Assembly: GCA_903813345.2 (NCBI GenBank)
Contig: CAIIXF020000004.1
Location: 29,141,986 to 29,205,985, forward strand
Direction of reading: 5' to 3'
Length of the DNA stretch: 64,000 nucleotides
Source: Owenia fusiformis
Taxonomy: Eukaryota > Annelida > Polychaeta > Sabellida > Oweniidae
Shown here: piece after piece, positions 53,307-64,000 of the stretch
Position numbering within the stretch: position 1 is the first letter of the stretch
Layout of the letters: each line of letters opens with the position of its first letter
Made by a program: the position numbers and the translations under genes
The notes under the pieces: model-generated
What the model was told of the DNA's origin: nothing
What the model saw: the letters and a program-made list of their open reading frames with translations, nothing else
The model's database searches: none

Positions 53307-56300
53307 ATTCAGTATATCCCAGCGAGTGTATAGTTTAACTGAAATAAACTGACAATTCAAATAAATAGTTATGTTTGTTGTTTTAAGATGTATAAATGTG
53401 TGGTGTGTTGTATGTATGTGTATGTGTGTGATGGTTGAGTATATTGTATATATGGTTGACTTGGCAAATCTTTACAATTGATACAATGCAAAATGAAATC
53501 CTTACAATGATAACAATGTATATTACACTACAGGTAAGTATGTACGCATATGTACTGACATTTTTTGTGAAATAAACATAAAAACATTTTGGTTTGTTTG
53601 TTAAATGGGAGTAAAATTTAAAGCTGTAACTCTAAATGTTAGAGGATTAAACAAATCTAGAAAAAGAATGAACACTTTTAGATGGTTAAATAATCAAAAT
53701 ATAGGTGTAGCCTTTTTACAAGAGACGTTTAGTCACACAAAAATAGAAAATCAATGGAGAAACGAGTGGAAAGGAATCTCAGTGTTTTCACATGGTACGT
53801 GTCATAGTAAAGGAGTAGCTATACTTATTTCAGAAAAAATTGATGCTAATATAATTGATAAGACAGTAGATAAAAATGGTCGGTATGTGATACTTAATGT
53901 TGAGATAGATGGCGACACATACTGTTTTGTAAATATATACGCCCCAAATGATAAAAACCAACAAATAGACTTTTTTCAATTTGTGAATCATTTATTGTTA
54001 AACAATGTAGATACTAATTATTGTTTTTGTGCTGGTGATTTTAATTGTGCTCTTACAGAAAAAGACAAATATGGAGGAAAACATATACAAGAAAAGGCCA
54101 AAGTAATAAATGAGATCTTAACGTTAAAAAATACAAATAATTTACAGGACATATGGCGATATCAGCATCCTCTAGAAAAAAGATACACCTGGCATAATGC
54201 TGACTGTAAAATTCAATGCAGGCTCGACTATTGGTTAATATCAACAGATTTAAAAGAACTGGTTAGCTCGGAAATAGGATTTGGGCCATCTCCTGATCAT
54301 AATGCTAAAATTTATCACATTTCAATCAAAAAATTTTAAACGACGGGGACCTGGATTTTGGAAATATAATTCGCAATGGGATAATGATAAAGAATATAAA
54401 AAGCTAATTCAAGAAGAGATTACAAATTCTAAGGAAAAACACAGAGAGATTCAAGATTTGGGATTAAAATGGGATCTTATAAAAACAGATATTAGAGCAG
54501 TATGTCAAAAATATAGTAAGACAAAATCAAAAGAATCCAGACTAGAAGAGGAAAGAGCACTGAAAGACTTAAATGAAGCTCAAGTTGGGCTTGACAAAAA
54601 TAATAACACTGACACACTTAACAAATATAATGCATGCAAACTTAAAATAGAACTAATACAGGATAGAAAAACACAAAGTAGCATCATGAGATCCAAAGCA
54701 AGGTGGTGTGAGTATGGTGAACGTTCAAGCAAATATTTTCTCAATTTAGAAAAACACAATTACTCAAACAAGGTAATAAATTCTATTTATGATAATCGTG
54801 GTATATTAATTAATGACCCTGAACAAGTATTAAAAACAGAAAAAGAATTTTACAAAGATTTATTCAGTAAAAAGAACAATGATCCTGATGGTGAATATTC
54901 TAATATATTTCTACAAAATGAAATTCCAACAATCAATAATACAGACAAGGAAATTTGCGATAAGAGAATTACATGGGAGGAATGCTTTAAATCATTAAAA
55001 ACTTTCAAAAAGAACAAAACTCCTGGCACAGATGGGCTTACAGCTGAATTCTATTGCACATTTTGGGAAGATATTAAAATGGAAATGACTGACAGTTTTA
55101 ACTATTCACTTATTAAAGGAGAACTCTCCATATCTCAAAATAGAGGCATCATATCTCTTATTCCAAAAAAAGGTAAAAATAGGCAACATCTAACAAATTG
55201 GCGACCACTAACTCTGTTAAACGTGGACTATAAAATATTTACAAAAACTATAAGTGAGCGTTTCAGAGATATTTTACCGAAATTAATACATAATGATCAA
55301 GTTTGGTATGTGAAAAATAGATATATAGGACAAAGTATTAGACTTATATATGATATGCTAGACTACACAAAAACGAACAACATTCAAGGTCTTCTTCTTT
55401 TAATTGACTATAAGAAAGCATTTGATAGTATTGACTGGAAGTTTATGATAAACACATTAGAAAAATTCAATTTTGGGGAAACACTTATAAATTATGTCAG
55501 AGCTATATATGCAAAACCATAGAGTTGTGTTATAAATAATGGCTTCACATCTGAATGGTTCCAATTGGAAAGGGGAGTTCGCCAAGGCGACCCACTCTCT
55601 GGTGTAATTTTCATACTAGTTGCCGAATTATTAAGTATTGCTATAAGAGCTGATCAGAGCATAAAAGGAATTCCAATTAAAGATGAATGTGAAGTCAAAC
55701 TTTGTCAGTATGCTGATGACACTACCATATTTTTGAATGATCAGGAGTCAACAAATAATGCTTTAAATTTAGTTGAAAAATTTGGAAAATGTTCTGGTCT
55801 AGAAATTAACAAAGAAAAGACTGAAGTAATGTGGATAGGAAGGGATCGGGAAAAACAGCAAGATATAAATGGAATCAAATCAAAAACTAGTGTAAAAGCT
55901 CTAGGAATAACATTTACCTATGATGCAGATGATAGATCAAAATTGAACATCGCAAAGAAAATTGAAGAAATGAAAAATAGAATAAGATTATGGAACTTGA
56001 GAAATTTAACAATAATAGGCAGAATTCAAATTATCAAATCTTTAGGTATTTCTCAGTTAACATATGTAAGCTCAGTTATGCATATACCACCCCCGATTTT
56101 ACAAGAAATAAATAAAACAATTTTTTTTTTTGGAAAAAGAAACCACCAAAAGTAAAGAGAAAATCAATTATTGCTGAAATTGAACAAGGTGGATTAAAAA
56201 TGAAAGATTATATCATAATGGATAGATCCCTAAAATGCACTTGGATAAAACGATTGATAGACAAAGAACAATCATCTTGGAAAGAAATTCCAAATTTATT

Positions 56301-57599
56301 CATTAAACAACATGGTGGAATTGAGTTCCTCACTAAGTGTAACTACCATATAAAGTATTTTCAAAACTATAACGAAATTCCTAAATTTTATTTGACAATG
56401 CTAGAAACATGGGCAGAAGTAACTCATCATGATGTTAATAATTGGGATGATGTTGAAAATGAAATCATATGGAATAATAAAAATATTTTAGTCAATAATA
56501 AAATGCTGTACTTCAAGAAATGGCATCAAGCAGGTATTGTTAAAATTCATGATATCTTAGACAGAAATGACAACTTCTTATCTAAGACAGAACTGGAACA
56601 AAAATTTAGCATTCATATAGACTTTTTGAAATATGCGAGTATACTTAGCGCTATTCCCAAAACATGGAAAAATCTTAAAAATAACAGATTGAAAAACAAA
56701 TGCACAATTAAAACATTACTGCTTCCCAGTCAATTGACATGTAAAACAATATATAACAAAATCCTTGAAAAAGAGGTAGAAAAACCTACATCTTTGAGAA
56801 AATGGATTCAAGAAAATGATGTAAAGGAAACAGAAATGAAATACTATTATACGCTTGCCAAAAAGGTTACATATGAAACAAAAATTTGGAGTTTCCAGTA
56901 CAAAATATTGACAAATACATTAATATGCAACAATAAGTTAAAAATGATGAACATTACACAGACAGACAAATGCCAATGGTGTGATGAAACCCATACCATG
57001 AAGCACATGCTCGTGAACTGTAGAATAACAAAAGATATATGGAAACAATTTATTGAATAGTGGAAACAAAAAGTAAATAAAGAATCAAAGGTTACTGAAA
57101 ATAATATTTTATTAGGTATCATCCGGAACGAAGAGAAAGTCAATGAGCTTAACTTATGTATACTGATTGTGAAATATATTTTATACAAATCATTTTTAGA
57201 AAGTGAAATACCTTACTTTTTCAAATTTATCAATTATCTAAGAGTGTATCTAGACAGCATTAAGCACCTAGATCAAAGGGGTATCAATGTAAATGCACTA
57301 TATAGACTTTTATAAATAAAAATAAATAAAACACCACATTTTCTGTTTCGTTTGGAAGAGATATACCAATGTAAAAGTCAACGTGTGAGTGGGAGAATGC
57401 ATGAATGAATGAATTTGAATGGGTATGAATGAAGTTCAAGTTGTAAGATCATGTAAAATTATATCTATTTAAACATATAGTACATATTTCTACATATAAA
57501 ACTTTTGTGAAATTACATTTGTATTCTTTTATATATTGTACTTGAAATGTATTAAATGAGAACTTGAATAAAAAAAAAAAAAAAATTCAGTATATCCCA
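53307..57599 (+). mobile_element. full-length L1/Tx1-type LINE with 15-bp target duplication
   Basis: ATTCAGTATATCCCA occurs at 53307-53321 and again at 57585-57599, directly after a poly-A tail (A15-16, ending at 57584). The element is therefore 53322-57584: about 283 bp of 5' leader, one long EN-RT coding region, about 255 bp of 3' UTR and poly-A. Target-site duplication plus poly-A is classic target-primed insertion. No separate ORF1 is present in the leader. Confidence 0.93.
53605..57315 (+). pseudogene. LINE EN-RT polyprotein, broken by two frameshifts and two stops
   Basis: N-terminal APE-type endonuclease (53605-54339): LNVRGLNKSRKR, LQETFSH with the Glu, VNIYAPND, AGDFNC, RLDYWL, SPDH with the final His. 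Then RT (about 54.9-55.8 kb): KKNKTPGTDGLTAEFYCTFW, LIPKKGK, NWRPLTLLNVDYKI, LLLIDYKKAFDSIDW, GVRQGDPLSGVIF, QYADDTTIF. C-terminal CQWCDETHTMKHMLVNC is a C-x2-C-x7-H-x4-C knuckle. Breaks: frame change in an A run near 54335; TAG at 55520 within AKP*SCVINNGF; frame change in a T run near 56130; TAG at 57058. The last frame continues to 57315. Both shifts are at homopolymers, so sequencing error is possible there. Conserved catalytic residues are present. Confidence 0.92.
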
Positions 57600-58500
57600 C
57601 CCTGTCAGGAAGCCTAACACTCACCTGGTATTAGCCATCAGGCCTCAATGACCCACTACCCCACAAACACCCCTCTTAGGATCCTAGCACAAATCTGACT
57701 GGCTTTCAAAATACGAGATATTTATTTGGTGAAGGAAGATGTTATACAGCTTGGGATTTTGTTCCAAAGCTGTCCCGATCCCAGCAATATCATCCAAACC
57801 TTGATGAATCCTGCAAACATTTTGATATCACTTGCTGTTATATACCTGGTATTGCTCTGACCATGGTATAAATGTACAGTGTATACACAAGTTGACACAA
57901 CAATGTTAATGTTGTTGATCATATCTCTGGTCATTTAATAACTTCAAGCATTTCACCAAATCTATATTCACTTTCACATTCATTAAAACCAATCTAAGGG
58001 TATTTAAGGAATAAATAATGATAGGCCATTCAAAATAGTAAAATTAATCACTTATTTTTGACTTGCCAATTCTTAAAAATCCATACATTTTCAAAAATGT
58101 TGTTCTCAAAATGTGAAAAGAGTTTTGTATAAAATAGCTAAAATCGATGTGGAAATTTGTGTGTACAACAGTAGGTGTTCTTTAATAAAAACAGTCTACA
58201 TTTCTTGATTACACACATTTTCATTTTACAGTTACATGTGAAGACCATGGCTATATTAATCAAACCATGGATACCTACAGTATGGAACAAGGCACATAGG
58301 TGTGCCCATCTGCCCATAGCAGCAACTAGTACTTGACAAGGAGGTCCATTCAAGGGTGCTCTTGTCATCATGGGATCAGACACCCAACATTGTTCTAAAC
58401 GTGGTAATTTCTTCTTTCGCATGATATAAGTCAGTTGGTTGTTGTCTGTGAAAATTGTGAATTTCTATTCAAGTAGAACTTTTCTGTAACTGACCATTTT
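57600..58500. other. no clear gene; weak coding patch on minus strand
   Basis: A minus-strand stretch (58420-58270) reads MRKKKLPRLEQCWVSDPMMT then RAPLNGPPCQVLVAAMGRW. It may belong to the relic at 58.5-58.9 kb, but lacks splice support. Confidence 0.2.
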
Positions 58501-58505
58501 AGTGT

Positions 58506-58909
58506 CAAAAGGTCCAATCTTTTTGAAGAGTAGTTGTTCATGTTTTTCTTACCTCCTCTCAGCGATCAGCTGAAGGTCAACCAAAGTTCAAAGTTTTTCA
58601 GTTTGCTCCTGCTCAATGAAATTCTCTTTTTAAGAGGTTATCCAAGAAGCACTTCACAAGGGTGAGCTTACCATTTTCAACTTTAAACTTCTTGGCAAGA
58701 TTAATTATCCGATTGTTTCGGTTTCTGTCTAAACTCAAACTGGATTTGAATATTTCAGGGTTGTAATTCTTTTCGTCGATCCATTTTTTAAAGATGCATT
58801 ATACCATAGATTTCTCATTGTTATAATATCTTGCATACCATGGATATATTTTGAGAATAACTGGCGGTTCTGCAGTCTGGGAAGGCAATTTTGATGGAGC
58901 CATCTTCCT
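58506..58909 (-). pseudogene. coding-like relic, unknown, with repeat partner at 22.5 kb
   Basis: ATG at about 58903 starts MAPSKLPSQTAEPPVILKIY then PWYARYYNNEKSMV, stop, CIFKKWIDEKNYNPEIFKSS, LSLDRNRNNRIINLAKKFKV and LTLVKCFLDNLLKREF. Only one in-frame stop interrupts about 95 codons. Farther on, QLIAERR is followed by a GTAAGA donor. The terminal segment is shared with 22505-22625. I do not recognise the family. Confidence 0.4.
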
Positions 58910-59494
58910 CTTTTACATTATTAGAACACTCAATCATCTCTCCATCTAATTCTGCAAATTAATTGCTTATCTATATTCAGGGTGATTCTAAAAAATGAAA
59001 CATTGTTTTTCTAACAAATGAGATATGATTCTATTTTCCATTGTTTGCACAAAGTTAGTGATATACACTTGTTTTTATTATATTGACCATTTTACAAACT
59101 CCTTATTATATTTTCTGTACATCTGAGATATTGTTTATCATCATCAAATTTTGAATTTTTTATTTGAAATCTTGTCTAACAGAACTTTTGTCTTAAATGT
59201 ATTGGCCAAAAGTGAGGTGTCATGGAATATAGTGTATTTATTGCATCAATATTCGTGACATTAATATCTTCGGGTTTTTACCCCACGGAGTAAGTTAACC
59301 GAACATAAACAAAACCAGTTACAACAAATGGTACCAACTATCCCACATATAATTGACTGTCTTACAAAACAAATATTAAAGATGCTTCAAAACTGTATTC
59401 GACCCAATCAAATATAAATTTGATAAGTATTTTATAAATATATGCGATGCCAAGTACCATTTGTATTGGGTAAACATATTCATTTGTGGGGTAA

Positions 59495-59580
59495 GTCATG
59501 TGACTTCCCGAATGATTTTATATACACCAATGTTCACTGTTTTGATGTGGGGTAAGTCACGTGACTTCGGTCACATGACT
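59495..59580. promoter_or_regulatory. cluster of three E-boxes including a CLEAR-like palindrome
   Basis: GTCATGTGAC (59495), GTCACGTGAC (59556) and GTCACATGAC (59570) lie within 86 bases; the first two are each preceded by GGGGTAA. GTCACGTGAC is the consensus for bHLH-ZIP factors such as TFEB/USF. No nearby gene start was identified, so function is speculative. Confidence 0.4.
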
Positions 59581-59599
59581 TGCGCCATCTATATATTCT

Positions 59600-60350
59600 A
59601 AGAGCTCTGATGTGATTCTCCAATCGCTAATACATATCTTCTATTAAGGTAAATGAATTGTTTGGTTCTAAAGTATATTTGTATTTGATGCGTGTTCTAA
59701 ATATATGTGTCAACCGTCTTTGTTCGTGTGTGTACATGGACTTAAATATGTGACATTTTACCAAACACTGAATAACATAAACCGCATATACAAGTGCATT
59801 TACCACATATATAGGTACATAAATCAAATATAAATGTGTAAAAACAAAGGATGCATCTACCCTGTGTCAAAGTCGAAATTATTTTTTCATCTCTAGAAGT
59901 GATTTTCCTGGAGATAATTTATTGGCCTAACATATGCACCTGTTTAAATCCCAAGAAAATGGCCAAAATTAAACATATGACTGTTCAAAATCTGTTTCGC
60001 TAATTTCCCTCCTCCTTTCAATCAGGTAAACTTTAGAAAGGACTTTTCTGTGAAATCCAACAAAACAAAACATGGTTTGCTAAATAGAATATTTCATTTC
60101 TTGAAAGTTCCTTCTTTCTTCCGGTTGTGGTAGGATGACTTTTACCATCTCATTCACAAAACCTGCGCACAACCATAATAGGTCCCAGTCGCCTTGAAGA
60201 ATTTCTATTAAATAAAGTAATTCAGTGAAATTTCATTAACTTGCAACAAGTTCGTATTTCAATAAATGTATACAATCTTACCAGTGGTAGTTGTCTTTGC
60301 AAGGGTGGTATGGAATTGTTGTCATCTTCTGCCACCCTGGCTAATGGTTT
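59600..60350. other. no recognised gene
   Basis: AT-rich sequence between the E-box cluster and the duplication. Nothing supportable. Confidence 0.3.
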
Positions 60351-60353
60351 TAG

Positions 60354-61458
60354 GCTGGTTGTGTAAGATGTTGCCTCGTCTTCTGTAGGATGTCTGAATA
60401 AACCAAACACAGACAACCCTTGAGCACACCTGGCCCACCAGGGACATTTGTCCAATACCTTTGAAAAGGACACATAGGGGTAACATATCATGTTATGGGT
60501 AGAAACTGATGTGACCAAACTAGAAAACATGATGCTAAATTGGACAAATGCGGAGATTTCTTCTATGGGAGGTGAATTGTTAAGTCCACATTGGCTGTGT
60601 TTGCATCTAAATATTTCCTGAACCATTCAGCTTCACTTGCCTACATGTTGTAGACATTGTGATTGTTTCTTGGGAATTGCCTATTCAAATTAAAAAATTG
60701 TGTTAAAAAAAGTGAACCTTCAGGCTAAGAATTGTTTACATCGGGATATACATTAGGCAGTTTCCTCTCATAAGATTGGACCAACAGCCACATCAATCCG
60801 TGTAAAAGACTTTGATGTAAAATGTGTGGATGTGAACTGCAATCCACTGTAGTAGATTCTTTTCAATGGTAGGAAGTACATTATCAACATTACCTTGAAC
60901 AAGTAAAACAGGGCATTTTCCTAAGCCAGACCAATACTGAGGCGTTAGTGAGAAAAAATATAACATTGCCACATTAAAACTAATACTATAATAGTTCAGA
61001 TGGATAAGACAAACTATTTTCAAGATATTTCAAAAGTTCATTTATGCTTCTTACCTTTTGTAATGAATCAACAGCACCTTCTACACCCACCCGTTTGTTA
61101 TTGTTTTCTCTAAAAGGGTGAGTGCACATTCATTGAAGACAGATAACGTGACATTTTTACTATTTTTATTCCTCGCTGGTTCGCAGCTGGTTGTGTAAGA
61201 TGTTGCCTCGTCTTCTGTAGGATGTCTGAATAAACCAAACACAGACAACCCTTGAGCACACCTGGCCCACCAGGGACATTTGTCCAATACCTTTGAAAAG
61301 GACACATAGGGGTAACATATCATGTTATGGGTAGAAACTGATGTGACCAAACTAGAAAACATGATGCTAAATTGGACAAATGCGGAGATTTCTTCTATGG
61401 GAGGTGAATTGTTAAGTCCACATTGGCTGTGTTTGCATCTAAATATTTCCTGAACCAT
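60354..61458 (-). CDS. duplicated coding-like ORF, unknown
   Basis: In each unit the minus strand has a frame with CKHSQCGLNNSPPIEEISAF, VSTHNMICYPYVSFSKVLDK and CPWWARCAQGLSVFGLFRHP. Cys- and Trp-rich and open for about 90 codons. It could be an exon of the transposon-related gene that continues at 62.6-63.2 kb on the same strand, but no splice chain was established. Confidence 0.25.
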
Positions 61459-62017
61459 TCAGCTTCACTTGCCTACATGTTGTAGACATTGTGATTGTTT
61501 CTTGGGAATTGCCTATTCAAATTAAAAAATTGTGTTCAAAAAAGTGAACCTTCAGGCTAAGAATTGTTTACATCGGGATATACATTAGGCAGTTTCCTCT
61601 CATAAGATTGGACCAACAGCCACATCAATCCGTGTAAAAGACTTTGATGTAAAATGTGTGGATGTGAACTGCAATCCACTGTAGTAGATTCTTTTCAATG
61701 GTAGGAAGTACATTATCAACATTACCTTGAACAAGTAAAACAGGGCATTTTCCTAAGCCAGACCAATACTGAGGCGTTAGTGAGAAAAAATATAACATTG
61801 CCACATTAAAATTAATACTATAATAGTTCAGATGGATAAGACAAACTATTTTCAAGATATTTCAAAAGTTCATTTATGCTTCTTACCTTTTGTAATGAAT
61901 CAACAGCACCTTCTACACCCACCCGTTTGTTATTGTTTTCTCTAAAAGGGTGAGTGCACATTCATTGAAGACAGATAACGTGACATTTTTACTATTTTTA
62001 TTCCTCGCTGGTTCGCA
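60354..62017. repeat. 832-bp tandem duplication, near-identical
   Basis: Unit 60354-61185 is followed directly by 61186-62017. Only a few differences are visible (for example GTTAAAAAAAGTG versus GTTCAAAAAAGTG and AAACTAATAC versus AAATTAATAC). Both contain the minus-strand open frame with MVQEIFRCKHSQCGLNNSPP and a second one with LGKCPVLLVQGNVDNVLPTI. It may be a very recent duplication or an assembly artefact of two haplotypes. Confidence 0.95.
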
Positions 62018-62590
62018 GCATACTTCTCTCCTCGTGTCTGTCTTGTTTTTGTTTTTTTTCTTGCGTTTACCTAAAATCATACATAGCACTATGTAATGCA
62101 TTAGATACTTGATGTATATTCCTGAAACCATCTTTGCAACGTTTGGTTATTGTTATTCAGAAATCTGATGGACAAATACTCTCTTTTCCATTTTCTGAAA
62201 ATACAAATAAAAACATTCATGTAGATGATATACAACAATGACAAAATATTTTTAAAAAGAGGAACATATACATTGAACGTAGAAAGTACTTTATTTGTAA
62301 GCACGCCCAACGATTCGTTTATCTCTTTAATTGTCTTAAGGACTGTTAAAAACAGACACTGAAAGTAAACACTGGTATAAATCAGGACATGGAGAATTCA
62401 AGACGGAGGCGTGACAGTCCTAAAAAAATCCAGGATGAAACAAAAAGGAACAATTGGTCTGTGATACGGCACTTTCAGGATTGACAGAACGTGAAAAATA
62501 ATTGATAAAAACTAAATATGTATTTAAAGTGTAAGTTGCGCAGTCACTGAATTGGTTATGTATTTCAGTTTTATTATACCAAAGAAAATG
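62018..62590. other. no recognised gene
   Basis: AT-rich; poly-T/G tract near 62050. No supported feature. Confidence 0.3.
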
Positions 62591-62644
62591 AACTACTCCA
62601 TGCAATTGCGGATATCTGTAGCTGTGTATACAAAGAGTGCGATT

Positions 62645-63166
62645 ATAGCATTTTTACTTACTTTTGTTTTTGAGTTGATCGATAACCCAGTGGACATATT
62701 TTCAAATTTATAATATTTCCTTGGGAGCACTTTATCAAAGGAGCTAAATTGTGAGATGTCTTTCATCTTGGCCCACATCATTTCGATCAGGTTGCTATCG
62801 GGAGACTCTACGGAACTTTCCCAGTGGAACATGCCTTTCTCCCCAGATACCATTAAACCTTCCCTCTGCTTCAAAAACCGTAAAATGACCAGCTCGGAAC
62901 ATTTATTTGATTTCATCAGGTAATTTGTGCATGTCAACTATGTATATGTAGTTCATCATAAACTGTGCATACTTGTGTCTTCCAGCACTGAAGAAATAGG
63001 GTATCATACATGCAGAAGATACCAGATGCATGTTCCAGTCACCATCTTTCTGCCTAAATGATTCAGTGTTTAAATTTATGATGAAATCAAATATGAATAC
63101 AGTAAAACCCCATGATAATGGAATTGTGTTTCTGTAACTGCTTTTATCATACCTGGTAAAACTCAA
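62645..63166 (-). pseudogene. transposon-related gene relic (animal multicopy family)
   Basis: The minus strand reads DGDWNMHLVSSACMIPYFFS, AGRHKYAQFMMNYIYIVDMH and KLPDEIK, then TAA (about 62895), then MFRAGHFTVFEAEGRFNGIW-GE in the same frame. The pattern D-W-x-L-H-L-x-x-x-x-x-M-L-P-x-F-x-A-x-x-x-x-x-Y-x-x-x-x-x-x-Y-L-x-x-M-x-x-L-P followed by F-x-x-G-x-F-x-x-x-x-x-x-x-F-N-G-I-W is one I know from large multicopy gene families of corals, molluscs and amphioxus. A second frame then gives SPDSNLIEMMWAKMKDISQF and ends in a donor-like GTAAGT near 62657. The internal stop and the frame change show decay. Confidence 0.45.
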
Positions 63167-63489
63167 TTTATCTCAAATTAATATAGCAATGCTTTCCAAA
63201 GAAACATCATTTTAATAAGTGATTTCATTCTTTTTCTCATTATTCATCAACATAATTCATATATCACATTAAGTTATTCAATATACTTTTTAAGTTTAAT
63301 TGACCCATTGATTGTTTCTTTTAGTTCAAATCCCCATTCGTTGACTAGTTTGTATTCATTTGGTGGAATTTTTAATAGTGTATTCTTAGAAAGAGTTGCA
63401 TCATCTAATGATATTGACATACAAAATTAAGGTTCAAACATTGACAGGTCATATGAATTCTTCAAGTTGCAAAAATTATATGTGGTATA

Positions 63490-63750
63490 TCCCTTTTATT
63501 CAGCCCCTCAAGCTCCATAGCATTTGAGTTTAATACTTCTTAGTATTGGAAGTTTGGATCCATTTCATTCCAATTCATGGCCCTGACCGCTTTGACTATC
63601 TATCCCATATCATTTGAGACTGAATGCTCTATTTTGTATGAGTACTTGTATCTGCAACTATTATTGATGTTATGAGTATTGGATATCAATTTCTAATTTT
63701 TTCTTCAACATGTATTGTAATGACTTCAGTATGAATGAAATGTCCAGAAC
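63490..63750 (+). repeat. Penelope-type 3' end repeat, copy 4 (opposite orientation)
   Basis: CTATCCCATATCATTTGAGA to TTCAGTATGAATGAAATGTC matches the reverse complement of 39160-39310, the 3' end of the Penelope-like element. Coding sequence is not attached here. Confidence 0.75.
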
Positions 63751-64000
63751 CACCCTTCACAATATAGGTATTATGGGTATTTTCAACCAAACAACCTGTT
63801 GAGCTTTAGCATAAATTGCTTGGTAACCTATTATTATTGATGCTTAGTTAAGAGAAAAGAGTGATTTTCAAAATTCACAATTATACTATTATGAACTTGC
63901 CTTTCCCTATCCACATTCTTGTTGGGTCAAAAATCTTCCTAGTTCACATCCCTTGTGCTTCACATTTTAAATCACATGAAGTTTTTTTGCTGGCTTTGTC
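63751..64000. other. no recognised feature at window end
   Basis: AT-rich; nothing supported. Confidence 0.3.

Noticed and set aside
62593-62820. IS630/Tc1-type transposase from SPDSNLIEMMWAKMKD
   Set aside because: The competing frame immediately upstream fits a different multicopy family much better; kept only as a note within that relic.

Overview
This is an AT-rich stretch of eukaryotic, almost certainly metazoan, nuclear DNA. The evidence is GT-AG introns with phase-compatible small exons, a THAP domain, vertnin-like and RecQ-like fragments, Penelope-like, SGNH/gag-like, Gypsy and LINE retroelements, and mariner, hAT, pogo and EnSpm-like DNA transposons. That repertoire is typical of marine invertebrates (molluscs, cnidarians, echinoderms, hemichordates, amphioxus). 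The sequence alone does not fix the phylum. I see no operons, no rRNA or tRNA gene, and no intact housekeeping gene. Nearly everything recognisable is a mobile element, a relic of one, or a repeat.

Layout. 1-4.3 kb: a 508-bp tandem duplication, a minus-strand three-exon gene fragment of unknown function, and duplicated vertnin/OTU-like remnants. 5.0-7.1 kb: a minus-strand retroelement relic (SGNH hydrolase, then a gag-like ORF) split by a predicted intron filled with a hairpin-forming minisatellite. 7.2-8.4 kb: a mariner element with about 350-bp inverted repeats. 8.6-9.2 kb: a Penelope GIY-YIG tail. 9.6-13.2 kb: palindromes, a fold-back element and two unrecognised coding-like relics. 13.2-15.2 kb: tandemly duplicated zinc-finger exons and a 163-bp Cys-rich tandem repeat. 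17.4 kb: a hAT element with a perfect 8-bp target duplication. 20-21.3 kb: a duplicated RecQ helicase fragment and a mariner-type MITE. 23-27.6 kb: nested Gypsy LTR, LINE, Penelope tail and mariner debris. 28.8-33.7 kb: minus-strand exons of a THAP plus DDE-transposase gene. 34.1-37.1 kb: a six-exon minus-strand gene candidate with a 39-residue repeat. 39-40.8 kb: a Penelope-like element of the type lacking GIY-YIG. 42-44.1 kb: EnSpm-like transposase exons in a permuted order.

44.2-51.6 kb holds the most unusual structure: two copies of a leader, 60-bp tandem array, tail element. The array is open in several frames on both strands, and one copy carries a hAT-like MITE with its own 8-bp target duplication. 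51.6-57.6 kb holds a truncated LINE and then a full-length LINE bounded by a perfect 15-bp target duplication. It is broken by two homopolymer frameshifts and two stops. 60.3-62.0 kb is an almost identical 832-bp tandem duplication, followed by another transposon-related gene relic.

The elements do not form a pathway. They record many rounds of insertion, nesting and local tandem duplication. Exon edges are inferred from GT/AG signals and phase only; family names come from recognised motifs, with no database search.
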